Assembly: GCF_013376005.1 (NCBI RefSeq)
Contig: NZ_JABMJK010000015.1
Location: forward strand, 62,001 to 126,000
Length of the DNA: 64,000 nt
Source: Duganella sp. SG902
Lineage (GTDB): Bacteria > Pseudomonadota > Gammaproteobacteria > Burkholderiales > Burkholderiaceae_D
Direction of reading: 5' to 3'
The translations under genes and the position numbers were made by a program. Below are positions 41,990 through 50,832 of the stretch, piece after piece (position 1 is the stretch's first letter; each line of letters opens with the position of its first letter). The notes under the pieces were generated by a model. The model searched no databases. It had not been told where the DNA came from and saw only the letters and a program-made list of their open reading frames with translations.

Positions 41990-42622
41990 CTACTTGCCCA
42001 GCGCGTGGTCGATGCCGTAGCGCAGCATGTCGGCGTTGCTCTGGAAGCCCATCTTCTGCATCAGGCGCGCCTTGTGGGTGCTGACCGTCTTGTTGCTGAT
42101 CGCCAACTCGTCGGCGATCTGGTTGACCGTTTTGCCGCGCACGAACAGGCGGAAGATGCTGAGCTCGCGGTTGGACAGCTGTTCATGGGCCTGCTCGAAC
42201 TGGCCGCCCTCGCTTTCAAACACCATCTGCTCGGCCAGGCCGGGGTCGATGTAGCGGCCGCCGGCGGCCACCTTGCGCACCGCCAGCAACAGGGTTTCGG
42301 GATCGCCGTCCTTGGTCATGTAGCCGTTGGCGCCGGCCTTCAGCGCGCGCCGCACCACCAGCGCCTCGTTGTGCATGCTCAGCACCAGGATCGGCAGGCT
42401 GGGCGCGTGGGCGCGGATGCGCCCGATCAGGTCGATGCCGCTGATGCCGGGCATCGACATGTCCAGCAACACCATGTCGCACGGCACCGTGCGCACGCTC
42501 TCCAGCACCTGGCCGCCGTTGGTGGCCTGGGCCACGATGGTAACGTCGCCGGCCAGGCCGAACAGCTGCAACAGCCCGCCCCGGACAATGGCGTGATCGT
42601 CGGCGATCAAAATTCGTATCAT
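41990..42622 (-). CDS. NarL/FixJ-family response regulator
   Basis: A protein of about 210 aa: REC domain (MIRILIADDHAIVRGG, phospho-acceptor Asp in MVLLDMSMPGISG, LSMHNEALVVRRALKAGANGYMTKD) and a C-terminal LuxR-type HTH (LSNRELSIFRLFVRGKTVNQIADELAISNKTVSTHKARLMQKMG). ATG 42622 is the family-like start; ATG 42664 with GGGGAAG upstream and one base after a short leader ORF would add 14 residues. Kinases with HisKA_3 domains usually pair with this family, and one is encoded in the same strand run (50829-51995). The recurring TAGGGAAATCCCTA-type boxes nearby are plausible targets. Confidence 0.93.
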   Translation of the reverse strand: MIRILIADDHAIVRGGLLQLFGLAGDVTIVAQATNGGQVLESVRTVPCDMVLLDMSMPGISGIDLIGRIRAHAPSLPILVLSMHNEALVVRRALKAGANGYMTKDGDPETLLLAVRKVAAGGRYIDPGLAEQMVFESEGGQFEQAHEQLSNRELSIFRLFVRGKTVNQIADELAISNKTVSTHKARLMQKMGFQSNADMLRYGIDHALGK

Positions 42623-42665
42623 GGGATAGCGCTTTCCAAAGACAATCTCAACATTCTGTATCATG

Positions 42666-42701
42666 CTACCGCTTCCCCGCCCGGATCAATGCTTGTTCCA
42701 T
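42666..42701 (-). CDS. 11-codon leader ORF (MEQALIRAGKR) before the NarL-type regulator
   Basis: ATG at 42701 begins two bases after the TAA of the diguanylate cyclase gene and ends in TAG one base before the alternative regulator start at 42664. Its first bases, ATGGAACAAGCAT, are identical to the start of a second short leader ORF before the REC-HisKA_3 kinase gene. It may be a coupling peptide or a by-product of a conserved DNA/RNA motif. Confidence 0.35.
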   Translation of the reverse strand: MEQALIRAGKR

Positions 42702-42703
42702 GG

Positions 42704-45583
42704 TTACAACACATCTTCGCCCGCGTACTCGACGCGGTTGCGTCCCAGCTGCTTGGCCCGGTACAGTGCTTGGTCGGCCAGGCCGATCCACTCCTCCGGC
42801 GCCCGCCCCAGCTCCGGCCGGCCGCACACCACGCCGCAGCTGCAACTGATCCGCAACTCCTGCTGGGCGTCGATGCGCACCGGCGTGGCGCCGACCGCGC
42901 GCTGCAGCTGCTCCAGCCGCTGGCGGCCGCTGGCCAGGTCCAGGCCCGGCATCAGCAGCATGAACTCCTCGCCGCCGTAGCGCCCCACGGTGTCGCTGGT
43001 GCGCAGCTGCGCCTGCACCCGCCGCACCACTTCGCGCAGCACCTCGTCGCCGGCCAGGTGGCCGTGGGTGTCGTTGATGCGCTTGAAGTAATCGAGATCC
43101 AGCATCACCAGCAGGAAGGCCGGCGCGCCGGGCGCGCTCAGCGCCGCCAGCCGCTCCATCAGCGCCACCCGGTTCCAGGCCTGGGTCAGGCCATCCTTCA
43201 GCGAGCGCAGGCGGTGCTCCTCGCGCGACGCCTCCAGCTCCGCCGTGCGCTCGGCCACCCGCCGTTCCAGCAGCGCGCGCTGGCGCAGCACCAGCGCCAC
43301 CCGGTAGCGGTGCAGCATGCCGATCAGGCCCAGCGCCAGCAGCCCGGCGCCGGCATAGGCCCAGCCGGTCTGCCACCAGGGCGGGACGATCACCAACGGC
43401 AACTCCAGCACCGCCGAGGCGGCCTGCAGCGAGCTGTGCTCGGCCACCACCTGCAGGCGATAGCGGCCCGGCGCCAGCGCGGTGTAGCGCAGGTCGCCGG
43501 TGTCGCTGGCCGACCAGGCGGTTTCCTGCCCCAGCAGGCGATAGCGGAAGCTCAGCGTCTCGTGATTCTGGTACAGCGGCGCGGCCAGTTGCACGTCCAG
43601 CGAGCCGCCGTTCCAGTCGGCGCCGGCGCCTGGCATGGCGGCGCCGTTGTAGCGCAGCGACGCCAGTTGCAGGGGGATGGTGCGCGGCTCGAACAAGGCC
43701 TCCGGCCGCAGCAGGTGCGACAGGCCGTTGCTGGTGCCGACCCAGATCGAGCCGTCGGTGTCCTCGTACAGCGCGTTCTGGTTGCTGTCGTTCCAGACCA
43801 TGCCGCTGCGCTGGTTGAACAGCCGCCAGCGCTGGCCGTTCCACACCATCAGGCCGGTATCGGTGCTCAGCCACAGCCAGTGCCGCTGGTCGACCAGCAT
43901 CGCCTGCACCGCGCGGCCGTCCAGCAAGGGTTCACGCAGCGGCTCCAGCCGCAGCTGCGCGCCGGCGCCATCCCCGCGCCACAGGCCGCCGCCATGGTCG
44001 TCGGCCACCCAAATGGTGTTGCCGTCGCAGGCCACATGGGAGAACACATGCTCGCCGGCCGGCAACGGCTGGCGCGACCAACGGCCATCGCGCAGGCGCA
44101 GCAGCCCCTCGGGACCGACCACCCACAGGCGGCCGCCGGCATCGAGGCAGCCATTGGTGACATGGGCGTCGGCGCCCAGCAAATCGGCCGCCACCCGCCG
44201 CGGCACAGGCGCCCGCAGCGGATCGGCGATCAGAAACAGGCCGCTCTCGGCGCAGATCCACAGCTGGCCACCGGCGTCGAACAGCAGCTTGTAGATGACG
44301 CCGGGCGGCATCCCGGTGATCTGGTGGTCGCGGCCCTGGGCGTCACGGCGCACCAGCACCCCGACCAGGTCGCCCAGCCACAAGCCGCCCTGGGCATCCT
44401 CGGCCAACGCGCTCCAGGCCTGGCTGGCCAACACGCCGTCGCGCCGCGCGGCGAAGCGCTGGCCGTCCCATTGCGCCAGGCCGGCGCCGGTGCCGATGTG
44501 CAGCCGGCCATCGCGGGTGCGCAACATGGTCCACACATCGTCGTCGGGCAAGCCCTCCTGGCGGGTCCAGTTCTCCCAATGGCGGTAGCCCTGCCATTGG
44601 ACCACACCGCGCCCGGGCAGCCCCAGCCAGGCGTCGCCGTCGCGGTCCAGCAGCAAGGCGTGGAAACCGGAGGTGAAGTGCAGCCCCTGGGCGGCGCCAT
44701 AGCGCTCCCACCCTTGGGCGCCGAGCCGGAAAAGGCCGTTATCGTTGAAACTGATCACCCGGCCGTCGCGGTCCTGCACCAACGGCGTGGCCCAGGCCTG
44801 CACCGCGGCGGCGTAATTGGCCGGGCTGCGGTCGGTGAAACGCTGCGCGCCCGGCGCCAGCCGCATCACCTTGGCCGCGCTGTTGAGCCACAGGGCGCCG
44901 GCCTGGTCGCGCAGCAAGCCATTCCATTGCTGCGCCGGCAAGCCCTCGGCGGCGCCCAGCAGCGTCAGCGCGCCGTCGCGGTAACGGCACAGCCTGGTGC
45001 CACAGCCCAGCCACAGGGTGCCGTCGGCGTCGCGCAGCACGCCATGCAGGTCCTTCAGCTCGGGATGGGCGTCCACCTGGGCCTCGCTGAACACCTCGGC
45101 GCTGCGCCAGCCGCCCTTGCCGTCGGGCTGGACCTGGTGCAGCCGGCCGCTGGCCTGTACCAGCAGGTGCCCGGCGTCGATCGACACCAGGTGCCGCCCG
45201 AACCTGACCGGCAGCGCGCGGCCGTCGTCGCGCCGCACCGGCAGCAGTTGCTGGCCATCGAGCACGAACAGGCCGCGATCGGCGCCCACCCACAGGCGCC
45301 CCGCCGGATCGACGTGCAGGACGTTGATGTGGTAATTCTGCTTCAGGCTGTGGCGGCGGAAGCGGCTGCCGTCAAAGCGGTACAGGCCGTTGTCGGTGCC
45401 GGCCCACAGGTAGCCGGCCCGGTCCTGCGCCAGCGCCTGCACGCTGACGTTGGTCAGGCCCTCCAGCTGGCCGAAGCTGCGCAGCGGCAGTTGCTGGGCG
45501 CGCGCCGGCGTCAGCGCGGCCAGCGCGAGGGCGGCCAACCAGGCGCCGCCGCGGCCGCCGGTGAAGAGAGAGCGTGTCGTCAT
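42704..45583 (-). CDS. Two-component-propeller (Y_Y_Y) membrane diguanylate cyclase
   Basis: A 959-aa sensor cyclase with the same plan as the protein at 16943: signal peptide (WLAALALAALTPARAQQ), propeller repeats (GYLWAGTDNGLYRFDG, GRLWVGADRGLFV, GSIWVGTSNGLSHLL; about 30-640), Y_Y_Y (ending RYTALAPGRYRLQVVAEHS), TM helix (GWAYAGAGLLALGLIGML), coiled coil and GGDEF with intact RYGGEEFMLLMPG and an RxxD I-site (RTSD) five residues before it. The ATG overlaps the stop of the hybrid kinase (ATGA), so it is made together with that kinase. Expected output is c-di-GMP in response to a periplasmic cue. Confidence 0.93.
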   Translation of the reverse strand: MTTRSLFTGGRGGAWLAALALAALTPARAQQLPLRSFGQLEGLTNVSVQALAQDRAGYLWAGTDNGLYRFDGSRFRRHSLKQNYHINVLHVDPAGRLWVGADRGLFVLDGQQLLPVRRDDGRALPVRFGRHLVSIDAGHLLVQASGRLHQVQPDGKGGWRSAEVFSEAQVDAHPELKDLHGVLRDADGTLWLGCGTRLCRYRDGALTLLGAAEGLPAQQWNGLLRDQAGALWLNSAAKVMRLAPGAQRFTDRSPANYAAAVQAWATPLVQDRDGRVISFNDNGLFRLGAQGWERYGAAQGLHFTSGFHALLLDRDGDAWLGLPGRGVVQWQGYRHWENWTRQEGLPDDDVWTMLRTRDGRLHIGTGAGLAQWDGQRFAARRDGVLASQAWSALAEDAQGGLWLGDLVGVLVRRDAQGRDHQITGMPPGVIYKLLFDAGGQLWICAESGLFLIADPLRAPVPRRVAADLLGADAHVTNGCLDAGGRLWVVGPEGLLRLRDGRWSRQPLPAGEHVFSHVACDGNTIWVADDHGGGLWRGDGAGAQLRLEPLREPLLDGRAVQAMLVDQRHWLWLSTDTGLMVWNGQRWRLFNQRSGMVWNDSNQNALYEDTDGSIWVGTSNGLSHLLRPEALFEPRTIPLQLASLRYNGAAMPGAGADWNGGSLDVQLAAPLYQNHETLSFRYRLLGQETAWSASDTGDLRYTALAPGRYRLQVVAEHSSLQAASAVLELPLVIVPPWWQTGWAYAGAGLLALGLIGMLHRYRVALVLRQRALLERRVAERTAELEASREEHRLRSLKDGLTQAWNRVALMERLAALSAPGAPAFLLVMLDLDYFKRINDTHGHLAGDEVLREVVRRVQAQLRTSDTVGRYGGEEFMLLMPGLDLASGRQRLEQLQRAVGATPVRIDAQQELRISCSCGVVCGRPELGRAPEEWIGLADQALYRAKQLGRNRVEYAGEDVL

Positions 45584-48500
45584 AACGTCAGTTCGTGCTG
45601 GTGAGCCACCCATTGCAAGGCGGCGTAGGCGCCGTCGAAATCGAGCTTGTCCAGGCTGCGCTGAAGCGCCTCGCGGTCCCATATGCCGAACGTGGCCTCG
45701 AATTCCACCGCGCAGCCGGCGAACCCCTCGGCCACCGCCGCGTCGCCGGCGCGCATCTGCGCCGCCATCCGCCGCAGCTGCGCCAGCCAGGCGGCCGGCG
45801 GCCGCGCGGCGGCGCCGGCGCCGGCCGCGTCGGCGCGGGCCGCCGGCAGGCTCTGGTCGAGGCTGGCGCACAGGTCGGCCAGCGCCGCCTCCAGCGCGGC
45901 CAGCGCGGGGCCGCACGACTCCGGCGCCGGCTGCTGGCGGATCGCCAGCTCCAGCTCGCGCGCCCAGTGCTCGACCCGCGCCGCGCCCATGCCCTGGGCC
46001 AGGCCGCGCAGCGCGTGCGCCTGGCGCAGCGCGTCGGCCTGGTCGCGGCGCGCCAGGGCCGCGCGGATGCGCAGCGCGCAATCGTGCTCGTCGCGCCGGA
46101 ACCAGCGCAGCACCTTGTGCAGCAGCGCCTCGTTGCCGTTGACGCTGCGGCGCGCCTGCGCCAGGTCCAGCCCGGCCACGCTGTCGAGCGGCGCCACCGT
46201 CCGCGGCGCCTCGCCGTGGCCCTGCCAGCCGCCGTGCCGCTCCTGCAGATAGTGTTGCAGCAGGCGGTGCAGCGCGGCCAGGATCAGCGGCTTGCTGATA
46301 TGGTCGTTGAAGCCCTCGCGCTTGCAGCGCTGCCACTCCTCCGGCAGGGTGTTGGCGGTCATGGCGATGATCGGCAGGCCATCGAAGCGCCGCTCCGCGC
46401 GCAGCCGCACGGTGGCGGCGTGGCCGTCCAGCTCCGGCATGTGCAGGTCCATGAACACCAGCTGGTAGCGGTGCGCGGCGTCGGCCGCCTGCAGGCGCGC
46501 CAGCGCGTCGGCGCCGTTGGCGGCCAGGTCGACCTGGATGCCGCAGGCCTGCAGCAGGCCGACGGCGATCTCCTGGTTGATCTGGTTGTCCTCGACCAGC
46601 AGCACGCGCGCGCCGCGGAACTGCGGCGCCCGCGGGCGCACGCCGCCGCCCGCCAGGCGGCGCTCGGGCGCGAACAGCTGCAGCAGCGTGTCGGCCATGC
46701 CGGCGCGGGTGACCGGCTTGACCAGCACGGCGTCGGCGCCGAGCGCCTGGGCGGCGGCCGACGGCTCGCTCTCGCCCTGGCTGGTCAGCAGCGCGATCCT
46801 GGGCGGCAGGCCGTCGCGCGCGCCGGCGCGCCGCAGCGCCGGGTCGGCGCCCAGGCCCGGCAGCGTGGCGTCGGCCAGCACCAGGTCGACGTGGGCGCCG
46901 TCCGCCGCCAGGCTGGACATGGCGTCCGGCCAGCTGTCGCACGTGCCGGCGGCCAGCCCCAGCCCGGCCAGCGTGCCCTGCAGCGCCGCCCGCGCGGTGG
47001 CGTTGTCATCGACCACCAGCACCCGCAAGCCCGGCAGCGAGGGCGGCAGCGGCGGCGCCGCCGCCGCCGCGCGCGCCTGCCGCAGCCACAGTTCCACCAC
47101 GAAGCGGCTGCCGGCGCCGGCCACGCTGTCGGCCCGGATGGTGCCGCCCATCAGGTCCACCAGGCTCTTGCAAATGCTCAGGCCCAGGCCGGTGCCGCCG
47201 AACCTGCGGGTCGACGAGCCGTCGGCCTGGGTGAAGGCCTGGAACAGCCGTTCCATCTGCGCCGGCGACATGCCGATGCCGGTGTCGCGCACGCTGAACG
47301 CCAGCCGCACCCGCTCGGGCTGGCGCTCCAGCACCCGCACCGCCAGCGCCACCTCGCCCTGGGCGGTGAACTTGAGCGCGTTGCTGAGCAGGTTGATCAG
47401 CACCTGCCCGAGCCGCAGCGCGTCGCCGCACAGCGCGCGCGGCACCTCGGGCGGCACGTCGAAGTTGCACTCCAGGCCCTCGCGCCCGCGGCCGCCGCCG
47501 CTGACGGCCGCGACGTGGGCCAGCACGTCGTCCAGGTCGAAGTCGGCGTGCTCGATCTCCAGCTTGCCGGCCTCGATCTTGGAGAAATCCAGGATGTCGC
47601 TGATGATGCCCAGCAGCGAGTTGCCGGCGTTGTGGATCTTCTGCACGTAGTCGCGCTGGCGCGACGGCACCTCGGTGCTCAGCGCCAGGTAGGACAGGCC
47701 GATCACCGCGTTCATCGGCGTGCGGATCTCGTGGCTCATATTGGCCAGGAACATGGACTTGGCCTGGGTCGCCTCCTCCGCCCTGGCGCGCGCCGCCTCG
47801 GCCTGGCGGAACAGCAGCGTGTTCTGCAGCGCCGCGCCGATGTGGGCGGCGATGGTCTCCAGCAGGCGCTGGTCGCCGGCCTTGTACGGCGCGCGCCGCT
47901 GCACCGACACCGCGCCCTGCGCCAGGCCGTGGGCGATGATGGGCACGCACAGCTTGGAATGGCTGTCGCGCACCACCAGCTCGCCGATGCCGGTGGCCGC
48001 CACGCGGCCGCACATCTGGTGCGCCGGGCAGGCGGCCAGCGCCGGCGAGCTGTCCGGATAGCGGAACTGCAGCGCGCCGCTGTCGTGATCGACCAGCGCG
48101 ATGCAGGTGACGTCGGCCGCGAAGCTGGCGCGCACGTGGTCGCCGACCTGGGCGATCAGGGCCTCGAGGTCGAGCTTGCCGGCGAGGATTTGCGCCACGG
48201 CGTTGACCGTGGCCAGCTCGGCGTTGCGCTCGCTGGCCTCGCGGTGCTGGTGCTCGGCCAGCGCCTTCTGCTGCATCACCTCGTTGGTGCGCGCGGCCAC
48301 CTCCTTCTCCAGCGCGCCGCGCTGGGCCGCCAGGCGCCAGATGCGCAGCCGGTAGACGCCGTACAGCGCGCCGGCCGCCAGCGCCGTGGCCAGCGCCCGG
48401 AAGCCCCAGGTCTGGTACCACCACGGCTGCACCCGCACCGGGATGCGCAGCGTGTGCGCGCTCCACAGCCCGGCGCGGTTGGAGCCGCGCACCAGCAGCT

Positions 48501-50832
48501 GGTACTGGCCGGGCGGCAGGTTGGTGTAGGCCGCCACCCGGTGCGCGGCGTCGGCCGCGATCCAGTCGCGGTCGTACCCCTCGAGCCGGTAGGCATAGCG
48601 GTTGAGCTCGGGCGCGGTGAAGTCCAGCGCGGCGAACTCCACGGCGAAGCTGTTGGCGGCGGCCGCCACCCGCAGGCCGGGGCCGCCCGCGCCGTTGTGC
48701 GGCGCCGGCGGCCCCGCCTGGCCGCCGAGGCGCACCTCGGTCGCCACCACCGGCGGGTTCAGGCGCCATCCATGATACTGTTCCGGCCGCACGATGGTGA
48801 GCCCGCCCGAGCCGCCGAACACCAGCTCGCCGTTGCTGGTGGCGCTGCCGGCGCCGGCCCAGTACGGCGCGTAGCGGGCCCCCTCGGCGCGCCCGATCAC
48901 ACCCACCGCGTAGCTGTCCGGGTCGACCACCACGATGCCGTCGTCGGTGCTGCCCCAGACGCGGCCGGCGCGGTCGGCCAGCAGCGCGTTGATGTTGGTG
49001 TTCGGCAATCCCTGGGCCGCGCCCAGCCGGCGGAAGCGGCGCTGGCCGTCGGCGTGGCCGCCCTCCATCACGTCGATGCCGGCGCCGCCGCCCACCCACA
49101 GGCGGCCGTGGCGGTCCAGGTGCAGCGCCGCCACGTAGGCGTGCGACAGCGCGCCGGGCCGGGCCGGATCGGCGCCGATGCGCTGCAGCACCGCGCCGCT
49201 GGCCACCTCCACCCGGTTCAGGCCGGTGGCGGTGCCGACCCAGACATAGCCCGCGCCCGCCGGCCCGGGCAGCACCACATTGATGTCGGCGCCGTTCAGG
49301 CCCTCGATGTGGCGCACCTTGCGCAGCACGCCGTCGCGGTCCAGCCGGGCCTGGAACAAGCCCTCGGCGCTGGTGCCCAGCCAGTACAGCTCGCCGGTGC
49401 GGGCGATGGTGTGGATCAGCCAGCGGTCGTCCAGCCACGGCGCCGCCACGCGCGCGGTGCGCTGGCCGCCGGCGTCCGAGCGGTACAGGCCGGACGGCGT
49501 GGCCAGCCAGACCTGGCCGTCGGCGTCGGTGTACAGGGTGGTGACGGCGTTGGACGGCAGCAGGCCGCGATGGCGCTCGCCGCTCTGGCGCCACGGCGTC
49601 ACCGTGCCGCGCACCGGATCGATCAGGTCGGCGCCGCGGCGCGCGAAGCCGGCCCACAGGCGGCCGTCGGGCGCCTCGGCGAGCGACATGACGTCGCCGT
49701 CCGCCAGCCCGGCCCGGCCGGGCGAGGCGCGCCCCAGCGACAGCGCCGCCTGCCCCGGCTGGTACTGGGCGAGGCCGTTGTCCGTGCCCAGCCACAGGGT
49801 GCCGGCGCGGTCGCCAAACACGGTGCGCACGATGCCGCTGGGGACCCCGGCCGGCGCCCGCGGGTCGTGGCTCAGCACGCGCGCGGCGCCGCTGGCGCGG
49901 TTGATCACCGCCACCCCGCCGGCGTACGAGCTGATCCAGATCTCGCCCGGCACCGGCTCGGCGATGGCGCTGACGCTCTCGTTCTTCATCAAGGCCACCG
50001 CCGCCTCGCCGGGCGCGAACCGGCGCACCGCGCCGCCGCGCGGGTCCAGCACGAACAGGCCGTCGCCGTTGGTGCCGATCCACAACTGGCCGTCGCTGTC
50101 CTGGAACAGCGCGTCCACGCACGGCGCCAGCCCGGTGCGGGTCGGCACGCGCACGCCGACGAAGCCGCCCAGCCGCGGGTCGTAGCGCGCCAGCCCGTGC
50201 AGGGTGCCGACCCACAAGGTGCCGGCGGCGTCGCGCCGCAGCGACTTGACCACCTTGGACGGCAGGCCGTGGGCGCCGCCGGCGCCGAAATGGGCGGCCC
50301 GGGTGCGGGCCGGGTCGGCCAGCCCGCGCAGGTGGTCCAGCCCCTGGTCGGAGCCCACCCACAGGCCGCCGGCGCCGTCGTCGGCGATCGCCAGCACGCC
50401 CGGCGCCGCCAGGCCGGCGTTGTCCACGCCGTAGGTCACGAAGCTGTCGGAGCCCGGCTCGTAGCGCGCCAGGCCGCCGCTGGCGGTGCCGATCCACAGG
50501 CGGCCGCCGGCGTCGACGTGCAGCGGGCCGACGAAATTGTCGGGCAGCGTGCGGCTGTCGCCGGGGATGCTGGCGTAGTTGCGGAAGCGGTAGCCATCCC
50601 AGCGCGACAGGCCGCCCTGGGTGCCGACCCACAGGAAGCCGTCGCGGTCCTGGGCGAGCGCGGTGACGATGACATTGCCCAGGCCCTGCTGGCTGCCGAG
50701 GTTGTGGAACAGCGGCTGCACCAGCCCCGCCCAGCGCGCCGGCGGGGATGGCGCCACGGCGGGCGCGGCGCGGGCGCCGAGCGCCCACAGCAGCCACGCC
50801 AGCGCGGCCAGGCGGCGCCAGCCCTGCGTCAT
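45580..50832 (-). CDS. Propeller-Y_Y_Y-GAF hybrid histidine kinase with two REC and an Hpt domain
   Basis: A 1750-aa one-protein phosphorelay. Signal peptide (AALAWLLWALGARAAPA), periplasmic propeller repeats (GFLWVGTQGGLSRWDGYRF and many more, about 40-690), Y_Y_Y (about 730-795), TM helix (GFRALATALAAGALYGVYRL), GAF (about 870-1000), HisKA (MSHEIRTPMNAVIG), HATPase (NLLSNALKF, RDTGIGMS, GTGLGLSI), REC1 (LVLADATLPGLG), REC2 (LVFMDLHMPELDG) and Hpt (AHALRGLAQGMGA). REC1 keeps its Asp but is otherwise divergent. The ATG overlaps the stop of the REC-HisKA_3 kinase gene, and its own stop overlaps the cyclase ATG, so three proteins are translationally chained. No DNA-binding output is attached; the phosphate target is unknown. 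Confidence 0.93.
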   Translation of the reverse strand: MTQGWRRLAALAWLLWALGARAAPAVAPSPPARWAGLVQPLFHNLGSQQGLGNVIVTALAQDRDGFLWVGTQGGLSRWDGYRFRNYASIPGDSRTLPDNFVGPLHVDAGGRLWIGTASGGLARYEPGSDSFVTYGVDNAGLAAPGVLAIADDGAGGLWVGSDQGLDHLRGLADPARTRAAHFGAGGAHGLPSKVVKSLRRDAAGTLWVGTLHGLARYDPRLGGFVGVRVPTRTGLAPCVDALFQDSDGQLWIGTNGDGLFVLDPRGGAVRRFAPGEAAVALMKNESVSAIAEPVPGEIWISSYAGGVAVINRASGAARVLSHDPRAPAGVPSGIVRTVFGDRAGTLWLGTDNGLAQYQPGQAALSLGRASPGRAGLADGDVMSLAEAPDGRLWAGFARRGADLIDPVRGTVTPWRQSGERHRGLLPSNAVTTLYTDADGQVWLATPSGLYRSDAGGQRTARVAAPWLDDRWLIHTIARTGELYWLGTSAEGLFQARLDRDGVLRKVRHIEGLNGADINVVLPGPAGAGYVWVGTATGLNRVEVASGAVLQRIGADPARPGALSHAYVAALHLDRHGRLWVGGGAGIDVMEGGHADGQRRFRRLGAAQGLPNTNINALLADRAGRVWGSTDDGIVVVDPDSYAVGVIGRAEGARYAPYWAGAGSATSNGELVFGGSGGLTIVRPEQYHGWRLNPPVVATEVRLGGQAGPPAPHNGAGGPGLRVAAAANSFAVEFAALDFTAPELNRYAYRLEGYDRDWIAADAAHRVAAYTNLPPGQYQLLVRGSNRAGLWSAHTLRIPVRVQPWWYQTWGFRALATALAAGALYGVYRLRIWRLAAQRGALEKEVAARTNEVMQQKALAEHQHREASERNAELATVNAVAQILAGKLDLEALIAQVGDHVRASFAADVTCIALVDHDSGALQFRYPDSSPALAACPAHQMCGRVAATGIGELVVRDSHSKLCVPIIAHGLAQGAVSVQRRAPYKAGDQRLLETIAAHIGAALQNTLLFRQAEAARARAEEATQAKSMFLANMSHEIRTPMNAVIGLSYLALSTEVPSRQRDYVQKIHNAGNSLLGIISDILDFSKIEAGKLEIEHADFDLDDVLAHVAAVSGGGRGREGLECNFDVPPEVPRALCGDALRLGQVLINLLSNALKFTAQGEVALAVRVLERQPERVRLAFSVRDTGIGMSPAQMERLFQAFTQADGSSTRRFGGTGLGLSICKSLVDLMGGTIRADSVAGAGSRFVVELWLRQARAAAAAPPLPPSLPGLRVLVVDDNATARAALQGTLAGLGLAAGTCDSWPDAMSSLAADGAHVDLVLADATLPGLGADPALRRAGARDGLPPRIALLTSQGESEPSAAAQALGADAVLVKPVTRAGMADTLLQLFAPERRLAGGGVRPRAPQFRGARVLLVEDNQINQEIAVGLLQACGIQVDLAANGADALARLQAADAAHRYQLVFMDLHMPELDGHAATVRLRAERRFDGLPIIAMTANTLPEEWQRCKREGFNDHISKPLILAALHRLLQHYLQERHGGWQGHGEAPRTVAPLDSVAGLDLAQARRSVNGNEALLHKVLRWFRRDEHDCALRIRAALARRDQADALRQAHALRGLAQGMGAARVEHWARELELAIRQQPAPESCGPALAALEAALADLCASLDQSLPAARADAAGAGAAARPPAAWLAQLRRMAAQMRAGDAAVAEGFAGCAVEFEATFGIWDREALQRSLDKLDFDGAYAALQWVAHQHELTL